A stretch of DNA of 64,000 nt. It comes from Opitutia bacterium (GTDB taxonomy: Bacteria > Verrucomicrobiota > Verrucomicrobiia > Opitutales > Opitutaceae). The DNA lies in NCBI GenBank assembly GCA_016217545.1, contig JACRHT010000017.1, forward strand, positions 1,212,775-1,276,774, given 5' to 3'. The translations under genes were made by a program, and so were the position numbers. Positions 54,407 through 62,865 of the stretch are shown here, in pieces. Below the pieces are notes generated by a model. That model saw nothing but the letters and a program-made list of their open reading frames with translations. It was not told the DNA's origin and made no database searches. Numbering within the stretch: the first letter of the stretch is position 1; the number at the start of each line of letters is the position of its first letter.

Positions 54407-55276
54407 TCACCGCGCGCTCAAAAACGCCGAAGGCGACACGCCGTGCACGCGCTTGAACACGCGCGAGAACTGGAACGGATCGATCCCGAGTTCGTCCGCC
54501 ACCTCCTGCACCAGCCGATCCGACGCGTGCAACCGCTCCGCCGCCCACTGCATCTGGAGCTGCTGCAGGTAACGATACGGCGTGTCGCCCTGAAATCGTC
54601 GGAACAGCCGCGACAGGTAGGACGCGTTGACGTGGCACGCCGCCGCCGCGTCCTCGATTGTGCGGCAGCGCAGAAAATTCGCGTCGAGATGCGCCCGGCA
54701 CCGCTCGAACGTCGCCCGCGCCAGCCGCTCCGCCGGGGTGGCCGGTTGCGCCGCGCGACCGATCGCGATGATCAGCAGCTCCAATTGCAGCGCCACCGCG
54801 CGCGCCGTGTGCGCGTCGAGCCGTCCGCCGAGCCGGATGAGTCCGTCGAACGCCACCCGCACGTCCGCGGGCGAGCCGAGCGTCACGACGCCGCCGGGCG
54901 AGAGCTGTCGCGCGCGCAGCAGCGCCCGCGCTTCCTCGCCGACGAAGTTCACGAAATATTTTCCCAGCGGCGCGTCCACCGACGTCCGGATCTCATGCGG
55001 CACGCCGGGGCCGTAAGTGAACACGCTCCCCGGCCCGAGCACATGCCGTTGCCCTGCGAGCCGCAACTCGCCCCGGCCCGCCGCCACCAGTTCCAGCGAC
55101 AGATAGGGAAAATCCGCCCGCTCGATCCGGTAGTCCGCCGCGCATTCCTCCCAGCCGCCGCACACCACCGTCAACCCGCGCGCGCGCCGCGGATTCAAGT
55201 TCAGGTAGAAGCGGCGCGCCGCGGAAACCTGTTGCGAGATGAACTCCGGCGGGCGCACCGGCGCGTGAGGCGGCAT
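54407..55276 (-). CDS. AraC-family transcriptional regulator
   Basis: The 289-aa protein has an N-terminal cupin-like sensor (about residues 40-140, with LELVAAGRGELRLAGQRHVL and PGSVFTYGPGVPHEIRTS). The C-terminal double helix-turn-helix contains IEDAAAACHVNASYLSRLFR and LVQEVADELGIDPFQFSRVF. It sits directly upstream of the fucose cluster, on the same strand, and likely activates it in answer to a sugar. The ATG at 55276 is chosen; upstream frame is open but unlike the family. Confidence 0.9.
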   Translation of the reverse strand: MPPHAPVRPPEFISQQVSAARRFYLNLNPRRARGLTVVCGGWEECAADYRIERADFPYLSLELVAAGRGELRLAGQRHVLGPGSVFTYGPGVPHEIRTSVDAPLGKYFVNFVGEEARALLRARQLSPGGVVTLGSPADVRVAFDGLIRLGGRLDAHTARAVALQLELLIIAIGRAAQPATPAERLARATFERCRAHLDANFLRCRTIEDAAAACHVNASYLSRLFRRFQGDTPYRYLQQLQMQWAAERLHASDRLVQEVADELGIDPFQFSRVFKRVHGVSPSAFLSAR

Positions 55277-55492
55277 GGCAATAATTTGCCTGCGCGCCGC
55301 GCCGCCGGCAAGCCGCCAACTCGCCTCCGCGCTCCTCGTCGCCGCGTCCTTAAGCCGTTCACGACCCGGTATTATCGTCCCGACTAACGCGCGCTTCGGC
55401 CGTCCGGGACCCTCGACAGAACGCGCGACGTGATCAACTTTCGCGCTACCCCTCGCGGCCTCACGAACGCCGCGCCCGTCTTCTCCACTGCC

Positions 55493-56332
55493 ATGCCCTC
55501 GCCCGGACAAAATTTCCGCGCCGCTCTCGCTGCCGAATCCCCGCTCCAGATCGCCGGCACGCTCAACGCCTACGCCGCGCTCCTCGCCGAACGCGCGGGC
55601 TTCCGCGCGCTCTACCTCTCAGGCGCCGGCGTCGCGAATCACTCCTGCGGCTGGCCCGACACCGGCCTCACCACCCTCGCCGACGTCCTGATCGACGCCC
55701 GCCGCATCACGCGCCGCGTGCAACTGCCGCTGCTCGTCGACATCGACACCGGTTGGGACGACCCGACCGAAGCCGTCCGCGAAATGGCCGCCGCCGGCGT
55801 CGCCGCCGTCCACATCGAGGACCAGATTCCCGCCAAAGTCTGCGGCCACTTGCCCGGCAAACACCTCGTATCAACCGGCGAGATGGTCGAGCGCGTCCGC
55901 GCCGCCGTCGCCGGCAAACCCGATGCGAGCTTCGTCGTCATGGCGCGCACCGACGCCGCCGCGAACGAAGGCGTCGACGGCGCCATCGCCCGCGCCCGCG
56001 CCTATGTCGACGCCGGCGCCGACATGATTTTTGCCGAGGCGCTCCACACGCTGGACGACTACCGCGCATTCACCGCCGCGATCAAAGTCCCGGTCCTCGC
56101 CAACCTCACCGAGTTCGGCAAGACGCCCTACTTCACGCTCGAGCAGCTCCGCTCCGCCGGCATCGCCATGGCGCTGTATCCGCTCGGCGCCTCGCGCATG
56201 GCCGCATCGGCCGCGCAGGAATTCTACACGACGCTCCGCCGCGACGGCACGCAGCAAGCCGTCGTCCCGCGCATGCAAACCCGCGCCGACCTCTACACCT
56301 CCCTCGGCTACACCCCGCCCAAGGAAAAGTGA
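55493..56332 (+). CDS. prpB: 2-methylisocitrate lyase
   Basis: The enzyme splits 2-methylisocitrate to pyruvate and succinate, the last step of the 2-methylcitrate cycle for propionate use. The 279-aa protein has the magnesium site VDIDTGWDDPTEAVREMAAA, IEDQIPAKVCGHLPGKHLVS with catalytic Cys117 (the usual KRCGH reads KVCGH), and ARTDAAANEGVDGAIARARA. The ATG at 55493 matches the family start. Confidence 0.92.
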   Translation: MPSPGQNFRAALAAESPLQIAGTLNAYAALLAERAGFRALYLSGAGVANHSCGWPDTGLTTLADVLIDARRITRRVQLPLLVDIDTGWDDPTEAVREMAAAGVAAVHIEDQIPAKVCGHLPGKHLVSTGEMVERVRAAVAGKPDASFVVMARTDAAANEGVDGAIARARAYVDAGADMIFAEALHTLDDYRAFTAAIKVPVLANLTEFGKTPYFTLEQLRSAGIAMALYPLGASRMAASAAQEFYTTLRRDGTQQAVVPRMQTRADLYTSLGYTPPKEK

Positions 56333-56367
56333 GCCGCGCCCGCGGCCCGCGTTAACCTCTCCCCACG

Positions 56368-57564
56368 ATGAGCACCGATACCCCCGCCTCCGCTCAAACC
56401 TCCACGACCAGCGTCGCGCCCAAAGCCAAGAAATCAGTCGCGCTTTCTGGCGTCGTCGCCGGCAACACCGCGATCTGCACCGTCGGCCACTCGGGCAACG
56501 ACCTGCATTACCGCGGCTACGACATCGCCGACCTCGCACGCCACGCGACCTACGAGGAAATCGCGCACCTCCTTATCCACGAGCGCCTGCCCAACGCCGC
56601 CGAGCTCGCCGCCTACAAGAAGCACCTCGCCTCGCTCCGCGGCCTCTCCGCGCCGCTCCGCGCCATCCTCGAGCAACTCCCCGCGCGCTCACACCCGATG
56701 GGCGTGTTGCGCACCGGCTGCTCCGCGATGGGCGCGATGGATACCGAGCCCTCCGCGCCCGACGGCAGCGGTCCGAAGGATCCCGTCGTCGCGCGCCGGA
56801 TCGCCGACCAGCTCATCGCGTCGTTCCCGTCGATGCTGCTCTACTGGCACCACTTCGCCACGACCGGCAAACGCATCGACGTCGAGACCGCCGACGAGAC
56901 CATTGCCGCGCATTTCCTCCGCCTGCTCCACCAGCGCGCCCCGCAACCCTCGCACGTCCGCGCGCTCGACCGCTCGCTGATCCTCTACGCCGAGCACGAA
57001 TTCAACGCCTCGACCTTCACCGCGCGTGTCATCGCCGGCACCGGCTCCGGTCTCTACGGCTGCATCACCGGAGCCATCGGCGCGCTGCGCGGCCCGAAGC
57101 ACGGCGGCGCCAACGAAGTCGCCTTCGAGATCCAGCAACGCTACCGCACGCCCGACGAAGCCGAGGCCGACATCCGCGCCCGCATGGCGCGCAAGGAAAT
57201 CGTCATCGGCTTCGGTCACCCCGTCTACACCGTCAGCGACCCGCGCAACGCCATCATCAAGGAAATCGCCCGCGAACTCTGCACCGAGCGCGGCGACCTC
57301 AACGTTTTCAACATCGCCGAGCGCATCGAGACGCTCCTCTGGAACGAGAAGAAAATGTTCCCGAATCTCGATTGGTATAGCGCCGTCGCCTACCACGAGA
57401 TGGGCGTGCCCACCGCCATGTTCACGCCGCTGTTCGTCATCGCCCGCACCGCCGGCTGGGCCGCGCACGTCATCGAGCAACGCGCCGACGGCAAGATCAT
57501 CCGCCCCAGCGCGAACTACACCGGCCCAGCCGACCGCCCGCTCCCGCCGCTCGACCAACGCTGA
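56368..57564 (+). CDS. prpC: 2-methylcitrate synthase
   Basis: The 398-aa citrate-synthase fold protein carries [44 protein letters not shown]-like [32 protein letters not shown] and [13 protein letters not shown]. Together with prpB and prpD on both sides it is the methylcitrate enzyme, which condenses propionyl-CoA with oxaloacetate. The N-terminus has about 20 extra residues rich in Thr, Ser, Ala and Lys. Confidence 0.92.
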   Translation: MSTDTPASAQTSTTSVAPKAKKSVALSGVVAGNTAICTVGHSGNDLHYRGYDIADLARHATYEEIAHLLIHERLPNAAELAAYKKHLASLRGLSAPLRAILEQLPARSHPMGVLRTGCSAMGAMDTEPSAPDGSGPKDPVVARRIADQLIASFPSMLLYWHHFATTGKRIDVETADETIAAHFLRLLHQRAPQPSHVRALDRSLILYAEHEFNASTFTARVIAGTGSGLYGCITGAIGALRGPKHGGANEVAFEIQQRYRTPDEAEADIRARMARKEIVIGFGHPVYTVSDPRNAIIKEIARELCTERGDLNVFNIAERIETLLWNEKKMFPNLDWYSAVAYHEMGVPTAMFTPLFVIARTAGWAAHVIEQRADGKIIRPSANYTGPADRPLPPLDQR

Positions 57565-57690
57565 TTCCCAATCGTTCTCGTTCCTCGTTCTCTTTCTCAT
57601 TCTCAAAAGCCACGCCCCCAAGAGAACGAGCAAGAGAGCGAGAACGAGCTGTCGCTCCGCCCTCCGTCATCCGTTCTCCGTCCTCCGTTA
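57565..57690. repeat. Inverted repeat and pyrimidine-rich block before prpD
   Basis: The stretch 57573-57604 (CGTTCTCGTTCCTCGTTCTC and on) is an imperfect inverted copy of 57622-57648 (GAGAACGAGCAAGAGAGCGA and on). It could fold in the mRNA between prpC and prpD. A CCTCCGT-type short repeat block follows up to the ATG, like the block at 14205-14280. Confidence 0.6.
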
Positions 57691-59181
57691 ATGTCCTCCC
57701 ACATCTCCAACGTCCGTCCCGCTCCCGACCAACTCCTCGTCGACCTCGCCGACTACGCGCTCAACGCCCGCATCACGAGCGACGAAGCCTACGACACCGC
57801 GCGCTGGTGCCTTGCCGACACGCTCGCCTGCGGCATCATGGCCCTCGCCTACCCGGCCTGCACCAAGCTCCTCGGCCCTGTTGTCCCGGGCACCTCGATC
57901 GTCAACGGCACGCGCGTCCCCGGCACGAGCTACGAACTCGATCCCGTGCAAGGCGCCTTCAACATCGGCGCGATCGTCCGCTGGCTCGACTTCAACGACA
58001 CCTGGCTCGCCGCCGAATGGGGCCACCCCTCCGACAACCTCGGCGCCATCCTGGCCACCGCCGACTGGATCAATCGCAACCTGGCGGCCGGCGTTCAGCC
58101 GGCGGCGTTCGGCTCTCAACTCTCAGCTCTCAACTCTCAACTGAAGGTCAGGGATCTCCTGACCTTCATGATCAAAGCCCACGAAATCCAAGGCGTCCTC
58201 GCGCTCGAAAACTCCTTCAACCGCGTCGGCCTCGATCACGTCCTCCTCGTCCGCATGGCCTCCACCGCCGTCACCGCCGCCATGCTCGGCGGCACGCGCG
58301 AGCAGGTCATCAACGCCATTTCGCACGCCTGGCTCGACGGCTCCGCGCTGCGCACTTACCGCCACGCGCCCAACACCGGCTCGCGCAAATCTTGGGCCGC
58401 CGGCGACGCCACCAGCCGCGCCGTCCGCCTCGCGCTCATCGCGCTGACCGGCGAGATGGGTTACCCGTCCGTCCTCACCGCCAAGACGTGGGGCTTCCAG
58501 GACGTTTCCTTCAAGGGCAACCCCGTCAAACTCGCGCGCCCGCTCGGCAGCTACGTGATGGAGCACGTCCTCTTTAAAATTTCCTTCCCCGCCGAATTCC
58601 ACGCGCAGACCGCCGTCGAATGCGCGATGCAGCTCCACCCGCTCGTGCGCGACCGCCTCGACCAGATCGAACGCATCGAGATGACCACGCACGAGTCGGC
58701 CATCCGCATCATCGACAAGTCCGGTCCGCTCCACAACCCGGCCGACCGCGACCACTGCCTCCAATACATGGCCGCCATCGGCCTCATCTTCGGCGAGCTC
58801 ACCGCCGACCACTACGAGGACAAAATCGCCGCCGACCCGCGCATCGACGCCCTCCGCGCCAAGATGGTCGTCACCGAGGACAAGCAATACAGCCGCGACT
58901 ACCTCGACCCGGAAAAGCGCTCCATCGCCAACGCCATCCAAGTCGTCTTCAAGGACGGCTCGAAGACGGACCGCATCGAAGTCCACTACCCCATCGGCCA
59001 CCGCCGCCGCCGCTCCGAGGGCATTCCGGTCCTCCAACAAAAAGCCCAAACCGCCTTCGCGGCCCACTACGGCAAAGACAAGGCCACGCACCTCATGTCC
59101 CTCTTCGCCGACCGCCCGAAACTGGAGTCGATGCCCGTCCACGACTTCGTGAGCGCGTTCGTGAAGCAGCCCACGAGTTGA
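57691..59181 (+). CDS. prpD: 2-methylcitrate dehydratase (MmgE/PrpD family)
   Basis: The 496-aa protein contains [60 protein letters not shown] and [20 protein letters not shown], typical of PrpD. It dehydrates 2-methylcitrate to 2-methylaconitate. Near residues 141-150 the coding sequence holds four copies of a 7-base unit (CTCTCAA or CTCTCAG, 58113-58140), in a stretch [12 protein letters not shown] that looks like an insertion against the family. A change in copy number would shift the frame. It is the last gene of prpBCD. Confidence 0.92.
   Translation: MSSHISNVRPAPDQLLVDLADYALNARITSDEAYDTARWCLADTLACGIMALAYPACTKLLGPVVPGTSIVNGTRVPGTSYELDPVQGAFNIGAIVRWLDFNDTWLAAEWGHPSDNLGAILATADWINRNLAAGVQPAAFGSQLSALNSQLKVRDLLTFMIKAHEIQGVLALENSFNRVGLDHVLLVRMASTAVTAAMLGGTREQVINAISHAWLDGSALRTYRHAPNTGSRKSWAAGDATSRAVRLALIALTGEMGYPSVLTAKTWGFQDVSFKGNPVKLARPLGSYVMEHVLFKISFPAEFHAQTAVECAMQLHPLVRDRLDQIERIEMTTHESAIRIIDKSGPLHNPADRDHCLQYMAAIGLIFGELTADHYEDKIAADPRIDALRAKMVVTEDKQYSRDYLDPEKRSIANAIQVVFKDGSKTDRIEVHYPIGHRRRRSEGIPVLQQKAQTAFAAHYGKDKATHLMSLFADRPKLESMPVHDFVSAFVKQPTS
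58113..58140 (+). repeat. Four tandem copies of a 7-bp unit within prpD
   Basis: The units read CTCTCAA, CTCTCAG, CTCTCAA, CTCTCAA. Seven is not a multiple of three, so gain or loss of one copy would put prpD out of frame. With four copies the frame is open. Confidence 0.85.
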
Positions 59182-59283
59182 GGTTTACGCCGGTAAAAAT
59201 CGGCGCGCAAAAGCTCAACCCACGCGAATCGGTTATTGATCTCCAGCGACTTATAAGCCCTCATCCCTCCCCGGGCCACGATA

Positions 59284-59324
59284 TTGTTATCATCAACTCA
59301 GTTACGTTGAATATACTGATCGGC
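59284..59324 (+). promoter_or_regulatory. Candidate attI / cassette promoter at the left end of the cassette array
   Basis: The first core site GATCGGC is at 59318-59324, with recombination expected after G59318. Just before it lie TCAAC, 8 nt and GTTGA (inverted, 59293-59310), GTTGAAT (59306-59312), and a good -10 box TATACT (59312-59317) with a weaker TTATCA 19 nt upstream. The region from about 59240 is AT-rich. It may be a degenerate attI with the Pc promoter, but no integrase gene flanks it. Confidence 0.35.
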
Positions 59325-59336
59325 GGAAGAACTGTA

Positions 59337-59603
59337 ATGCGTCGCTCATTCTTCAAGAAGCTCTGCATCGCGTTGCTCGTCCTTCTTTGGATTGGCTGGG
59401 CCGGCTTTATCTATGCAGCCCCAAAAGAGTGGAAAGAGATTACCGCGATTTTTCTGATACTGACCGTTGTCTTCGCCTGGAGGATGTGGACCTCTGATCG
59501 TGCGACTGTGAATGAAGGTGGCTACATGGGCGAAGACTTGCGCTGGCCCGAAGAGAAGAAAAAGGCCGATCCAGACCGCCAGAGAACAACGCGCGGGATG
59601 TGA
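59337..59603 (+). CDS. Cassette 1: small membrane protein (88 aa)
   Basis: Two hydrophobic stretches (LCIALLVLLWIGWAGFIYAA and ITAIFLILTVVFAWRMW) suggest two transmembrane helices. The last 12 residues, ADPDRQRTTRGM, and the stop codon are encoded inside the attC site, and the same tail ends the unrelated protein of cassette 7. The start ATG lies 13 nt after the core site GATCGGC. Function unknown. Confidence 0.7.
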   Translation: MRRSFFKKLCIALLVLLWIGWAGFIYAAPKEWKEITAIFLILTVVFAWRMWTSDRATVNEGGYMGEDLRWPEEKKKADPDRQRTTRGM

Positions 59604-59699
59604 CCTAAATCGTATGTGCCTTCTCCGCTCAGCATCTCCCGTAGTTCAAAAGGGCTCACTCCACGCTCGCCCGCGCGTGTCTCATCGGTGACGATCGCC
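59565..59699 (+). other. attC site 1 (long, 135 bp)
   Basis: The R'' box GCCGATC (59565-59571) and the R' box GATCGCC (59693-59699) enclose a long imperfect palindrome; arms such as ACGCGCGGG and CCCGCGCGT pair. It is nearly identical to site 7 (62332-62466) except for the last six bases, which belong to the next cassette. Cassette 1 begins ATCGGC, complementing its own R''. Confidence 0.82.
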
Positions 59700-59710
59700 G
59701 AAGAATCGCT

Positions 59711-60010
59711 ATGTCTAAGCAGACATTCCTCCACTACGGTATCTGGTATCAAGATGAGGCCGCCTTCCTCAGATTCAAGAAGGCGTGCGTAGATGAGGAC
59801 GGCTTTGTAGGCGGCTACAATGGCTGGCTTTCCAGAGCGGAGAATATGGTAGCAGAGCTTAAGAAGCGCGGAATCAACCTTCGTAAGGTTTATTGTGATG
59901 TGGATGAATTCTTGCGGTGGTGTGATGTCAATTCCCGTGCCCCAGACGGACGCGCGAGAAGCGCGTATGCCGGCGTCAAGGGATACCAAGATTCTATCCG
60001 CGATAATTGA
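59711..60010 (+). CDS. Cassette 2: protein of unknown function (99 aa)
   Basis: The soluble protein begins MSKQTFLHYGIWYQDEAAFL and contains AELKKRGINLRKVYCDVDEF. It has two Cys, several Trp and Tyr, and no signal. No family is recognised. It ends 36 nt before its attC. Confidence 0.65.
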   Translation: MSKQTFLHYGIWYQDEAAFLRFKKACVDEDGFVGGYNGWLSRAENMVAELKKRGINLRKVYCDVDEFLRWCDVNSRAPDGRARSAYAGVKGYQDSIRDN

Positions 60011-60046
60011 ACGGCATTTAATCGTTATTGAGCGCATGAAAAGAAA

Positions 60047-60109
60047 GGCGATCCAGTTGCCACAGCCAACAGGTGCTATCGCACCTGTGGCTGAGCGTTG
60101 ACGTTCGGC
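60047..60109 (+). other. attC site 2 (63 bp)
   Basis: R'' GGCGATC (60047-60053) and R' GTTCGGC (60103-60109) enclose inner arms CAGCCAACAGGTGC and GCACCTGTGGCTG. The cassette's own start, after G59693, reads ATCGCC, complementary to R''. Confidence 0.85.
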
Positions 60110-60115
60110 AAAGCT

Positions 60116-60526
60116 ATGAAGAAGCCCACGCATCTCATGATCGGTGGCCTTGTAGCACTCGGCTTTGACGCGTCAGGAAGATTTCTCCTCACCGTGTCGC
60201 ACTCTGGGCGCGGAGTCTTCGCGGTCGAGAGCTGGCAGCGAGTCGCACGTGACCCAGCCCTCGCTTACCCAGAAGACGGCGTAGCGATTGGCATCGGGCC
60301 GATTGCGGGCGAGCGGATTCCTGTTTCTTCGCGGGATGAGAAGAAGGAGAGCATCGAGCTGAAGAGTCCTGACGGAAGATTCACATTACTCGGCGAGTCG
60401 GATGGCATTACCGTGACATCAAAAGGAGAGCCGAACCAGCCGCCACAGCACAACGCGGGCAGCCGTCCTACTTCGGACGATTCACCCGCATCCGAAACTC
60501 CGTCTTCGCTCGGCCCGCGTGGCTGA
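60116..60526 (+). CDS. Cassette 3: protein of unknown function (136 aa)
   Basis: The sequence begins MKKPTHLMIGGLVALGFDAS and has a beta-strand-rich pattern (FLLTVSHSGRGVFAVESWQR, later LKSPDGRFTLLGESDGITVT) like an antitoxin- or beta-propeller-type repeat. The last 33 residues from GEPNQPPQHN onward are read from the attC site. A TTG at 60098 is an alternative start but lies in the previous attC. Unknown function. Confidence 0.65.
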   Translation: MKKPTHLMIGGLVALGFDASGRFLLTVSHSGRGVFAVESWQRVARDPALAYPEDGVAIGIGPIAGERIPVSSRDEKKESIELKSPDGRFTLLGESDGITVTSKGEPNQPPQHNAGSRPTSDDSPASETPSSLGPRG

Positions 60527-60541
60527 TCTGAAACGTTAGCC
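60430..60541 (+). other. attC site 3 (112 bp)
   Basis: R'' GCCGAAC (60430-60436) and R' GTTAGCC (60535-60541). Arms GCCACAGCACAACGCGGGC and GCCCGCGTGGCTGATC pair imperfectly. R'' complements GTTCGGC at the cassette's start. Confidence 0.82.
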
Positions 60542-60553
60542 GAAGAAATTCCC

Positions 60554-60955
60554 ATGGCGTGGCTCCCTAAAGAAAAAGAAGTCGAGGCTATGCTCGGTGC
60601 CGACGGTAAGAAGCGGTATGAGTATTTTATTCATCGCGTATGCGATACCCGGAAAGTCTGGGGTCTTCACGACGGTGGCTGGGCCAGCCTCGGCGATGGC
60701 GACAAGAAGTGGATTCCATTTTGGCCGCACGAAATTTATGCCTCACGCTTTCGGACGGCAGATTGGTCCTCTTATGTCCCCAAGGAAATCGAGCTTGGTG
60801 CTTTTCTTGATCGCTGGCTTCCAGGCATGCGAGCAGACGGCGTTGCCGCCGCGATATTTCCGGTTGGCCCCGGTAGCTCCGTTCTTGTAAGCCTCGATGA
60901 TTTAGAGGCGAATCTGCGGCACGAGCTATCGAACAGCTATGAAGAAGAGGGCTAA
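60554..60955 (+). CDS. Cassette 4: DUF2750-family protein (133 aa)
   Basis: The sequence contains KKRYEYFIHRVCDTRKVWGL, HDGGWASLGDGDKKWIPFWP and LGAFLDRWLPGMRADGVAAA. These fit the DUF2750 pattern as I know it (RYEYFxxRV, VWGL, W-P-H, F-x-x-W-L-P-G-L). Its role is not known. DUF2750 genes are common in proteobacterial genomes, so this cassette may be shared across phyla. The stop TAA falls inside R'' (GGCTAAC). Confidence 0.75.
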   Translation: MAWLPKEKEVEAMLGADGKKRYEYFIHRVCDTRKVWGLHDGGWASLGDGDKKWIPFWPHEIYASRFRTADWSSYVPKEIELGAFLDRWLPGMRADGVAAAIFPVGPGSSVLVSLDDLEANLRHELSNSYEEEG

Positions 60956-61016
60956 CAAGCGCACTACAGACAACTCCGGGGCTTTGCCCCTCCGTGTCTG
61001 ATTGCGGACGTTGGGC
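60950..61016 (+). other. attC site 4 (67 bp)
   Basis: R'' GGCTAAC (60950-60956) and R' GTTGGGC (61010-61016). The inner arms ACAGACAACTCCGGGG and CCCCTCCGTGTCTG pair with one extra-helical base. R'' is the exact complement of GTTAGCC at this cassette's start. Confidence 0.88.
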
Positions 61017-61022
61017 AACACC

Positions 61023-61574
61023 ATGAACCGATTCCTCATATTGTTCGCCTTCTCGATTTTCGTCGGCTCCGCGCACGCAGAAAAGAGATTCAAGGATGAT
61101 TCCGGCAACGAGTTGGTCGTCCTTGAGCCAGCGGATGTCCTGAGGATATTCGACGCGGCTGTGGCGGGAGTTTCTGAGTTTGAGATCATTTCTCTCGATC
61201 CCGCCCGTTTCAAGGAGGGCGATGCAGCTATTGATGGCGCGACTATCACCGGACGTTCGCGCACCCAGAAGAAGGAGGAGATAGAGCGCATGGTTGCAGC
61301 TCTCCGAAAGTCGATTCGTGAAGCTCCCGAGGAGACCTACGAGTGTTTCGAACCCCGGCATGCGCTTCGAGCGCAAATCAAAGGCAGGCATGTCGAGATT
61401 GTGCTCTGCTTCGAGTGTTTGCAGGGGATTATCCGCGTGGATAAGGACGTCACCCAATTTCCCATGACCGCTGACGCGGAGAAAGCATTCGATGAGATTT
61501 TTGCCCAGAACGGATTGAAGAAGGCAGAAAAGAAGAGGCCCAACAAATCGGCACAGCCAACTCCGGGGAGCTGA
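61023..61574 (+). CDS. Cassette 5: secreted protein of unknown function (183 aa)
   Basis: A signal peptide (MNRFLILFAFSIFVGSAHA, cleavage after about residue 19) precedes a soluble domain with four Cys (ETYECFEPRHALR, EIVLCFECLQGIIRVD). The C-terminus PNKSAQPTPGS is encoded by the attC site. No family is recognised. Confidence 0.7.
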   Translation: MNRFLILFAFSIFVGSAHAEKRFKDDSGNELVVLEPADVLRIFDAAVAGVSEFEIISLDPARFKEGDAAIDGATITGRSRTQKKEEIERMVAALRKSIREAPEETYECFEPRHALRAQIKGRHVEIVLCFECLQGIIRVDKDVTQFPMTADAEKAFDEIFAQNGLKKAEKKRPNKSAQPTPGS

Positions 61575-61608
61575 CGCTCCCCTGCGTGGCTGACCTCAAA
61601 CGATCGGC
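61538..61608 (+). other. attC site 5 (71 bp)
   Basis: R'' GCCCAAC (61538-61544, matching RYYYAAC) and R' GATCGGC (61602-61608). Inner arms CAGCCAACTCCGGGGAG and CTCCCCTGCGTGGCTG pair. R'' complements GTTGGGC at this cassette's start. Confidence 0.9.
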
Positions 61609-61616
61609 GTAATACC

Positions 61617-62015
61617 ATGCATAGCTGCACCACGCCTGAGGAAGCGATCCTGCTGCTTGAAGACGCGTATCGAAAAAAGGACATTGATGCCGCTGTCGCA
61701 GCCAAGGATTTCCAGATCGAAGCACGATTGCTCTTGGAGCGCATTCGTCGCGAAAAGAACGAGCCCGCGGTTGCCCCAAGCCTGATTCATCAGACGGCGC
61801 ACGTTCTCGAGCTTTCGTTCCGTGATCATCACGCGCGGAAGGGATTCCCTGACATGACAGGTGTTGTTTCCACCTTCCCCACGAAGGAAGAAGTGGAGCC
61901 TGGCATTTGCGCAGTCACTGAGTTGTGCACATGGCCGGATGGCGAGTCGGTCACCCAGAAGATTCTCGTCGCAAAGACGGAGCGGGGCTGGAAGGTCCTA
62001 AATCCTCAGAGATGA
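61617..62015 (+). CDS. Cassette 6: protein of unknown function, NTF2-like pattern (132 aa)
   Basis: The protein begins MHSCTTPEEAILLLEDAYRK and ends KILVAKTERGWKVLNPQR. An N-terminal helix pair followed by a sheet ending in a W-K-V-L-N motif recalls SnoaL/NTF2-like domains. No signal peptide. Function unknown. Confidence 0.65.
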   Translation: MHSCTTPEEAILLLEDAYRKKDIDAAVAAKDFQIEARLLLERIRREKNEPAVAPSLIHQTAHVLELSFRDHHARKGFPDMTGVVSTFPTKEEVEPGICAVTELCTWPDGESVTQKILVAKTERGWKVLNPQR

Positions 62016-62018
62016 AGA

Positions 62019-62089
62019 GCCGATCCAGCCATCACAGCCAACTCCGGGCAGCTGACGCTGCCCTCCGTGGCTGACTTCAATCGATCGGC
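62019..62089 (+). other. attC site 6 (71 bp)
   Basis: R'' GCCGATC (62019-62025) and R' GATCGGC (62083-62089). Inner arms CAGCCAACTCCGGGCAG and CTGCCCTCCGTGGCTG pair. Both boxes are of the GAT type and perfectly complementary. Confidence 0.88.
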
Positions 62090-62094
62090 GGAAG

Positions 62095-62370
62095 ATGAAT
62101 TCCAAGAGCGTCATTCGTTGGGCGAAAGTTGTCGCGGCAATCCCGGCAGGTTTGGTCTCGGGGTTCTTCCTCGCTTCACAGATCTGCGTCGCAGTCCTAC
62201 ACGCCCAAGGGAAAGGCAATTCCCACAATGACATTATCACGCTAGCTATCTGGCAGATGCTGGGTGCCGCGTTTGGAGCGTTGGTGCTGCCCATGGTGAT
62301 TTGGCAGTTTACAAAGAGCAGACAGAATGAGGCCGATCCAGACCGTCAGAGAACAACGCGCGGGATGTGA
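62095..62370 (+). CDS. Cassette 7: small membrane protein (91 aa)
   Basis: Two hydrophobic stretches (VVAAIPAGLVSGFFLASQIC and LAIWQMLGAAFGALVLPMVI) indicate two helices. The end ADPDRQRTTRGM is read from the attC and is the same as in cassette 1, although the rest is unrelated. Function unknown. Confidence 0.7.
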   Translation: MNSKSVIRWAKVVAAIPAGLVSGFFLASQICVAVLHAQGKGNSHNDIITLAIWQMLGAAFGALVLPMVIWQFTKSRQNEADPDRQRTTRGM

Positions 62371-62466
62371 CCTAAATCGTATGCTCCGTCTCCGCTCTGC
62401 ATTTTCCGTAGTTCAAAAGGGCTCACTCCACGCTCGCCCGCGCGTGTCTCATCGGTGACGTTGGGC
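62332..62466 (+). other. attC site 7 (long, 135 bp)
   Basis: R'' GCCGATC (62332-62338) and R' GTTGGGC (62460-62466). The body differs from site 1 at only a handful of positions, but the last six bases differ in line with the next cassette. This places the crossover right after the G. Confidence 0.85.
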
Positions 62467-62496
62467 AGAAAGCTTCGCCTCTCTAACCATCTTCCA

Positions 62497-62865
62497 ATGG
62501 ACAAAGAAGAACTGATAAAAACCGCGATAATTGCCGTGGTGAGCGTATCTTTCAAAGAGGTCGCTTCTTGGTTGATAAAGCGGATGATCAGCATGGCGGT
62601 AATCGTCAGGGAAACCGCGATCAAGAATTGGAAGACGATAGATGTCTTATTGGATGGATTGGGTGGCATATGGTTACTGGCTCTTAGTTATTTTGCGGCG
62701 ATGAAGGCGTCGTCCGTTGACGGAAATTTGGTTTTTACGGTGGCCCTCATGGTGAATTTTGCCTTCGTGGAGTTTGGTCGCTTTCAAAGGAATTTTATCC
62801 GGCTTGCGGAAAAACAGAAGAAGGCCCAACAAGCCGCCACAGCCAATGACGCGCAGCGGACCTGA
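62497..62865 (+). CDS. Cassette 8: small membrane protein (122 aa)
   Basis: The protein begins MDKEELIKTAIIAVVSVSFK and has hydrophobic stretches near residues 52-68 (GLGGIWLLALSYFAAM) and 76-92 (LVFTVALMVNFAFVEFG). The tail QQAATANDAQRT is read from attC. A GTG at 62455 is possible but lies within the previous attC. Function unknown. Confidence 0.65.
   Translation: MDKEELIKTAIIAVVSVSFKEVASWLIKRMISMAVIVRETAIKNWKTIDVLLDGLGGIWLLALSYFAAMKASSVDGNLVFTVALMVNFAFVEFGRFQRNFIRLAEKQKKAQQAATANDAQRT

Noticed and set aside
59213..59219. GCTCAAC matching RYYYAAC, as R'' of an eleventh attC before cassette 1
   Set aside because: It has no paired inner arms and does not complement the GATCGGC core at 59318; likely chance.
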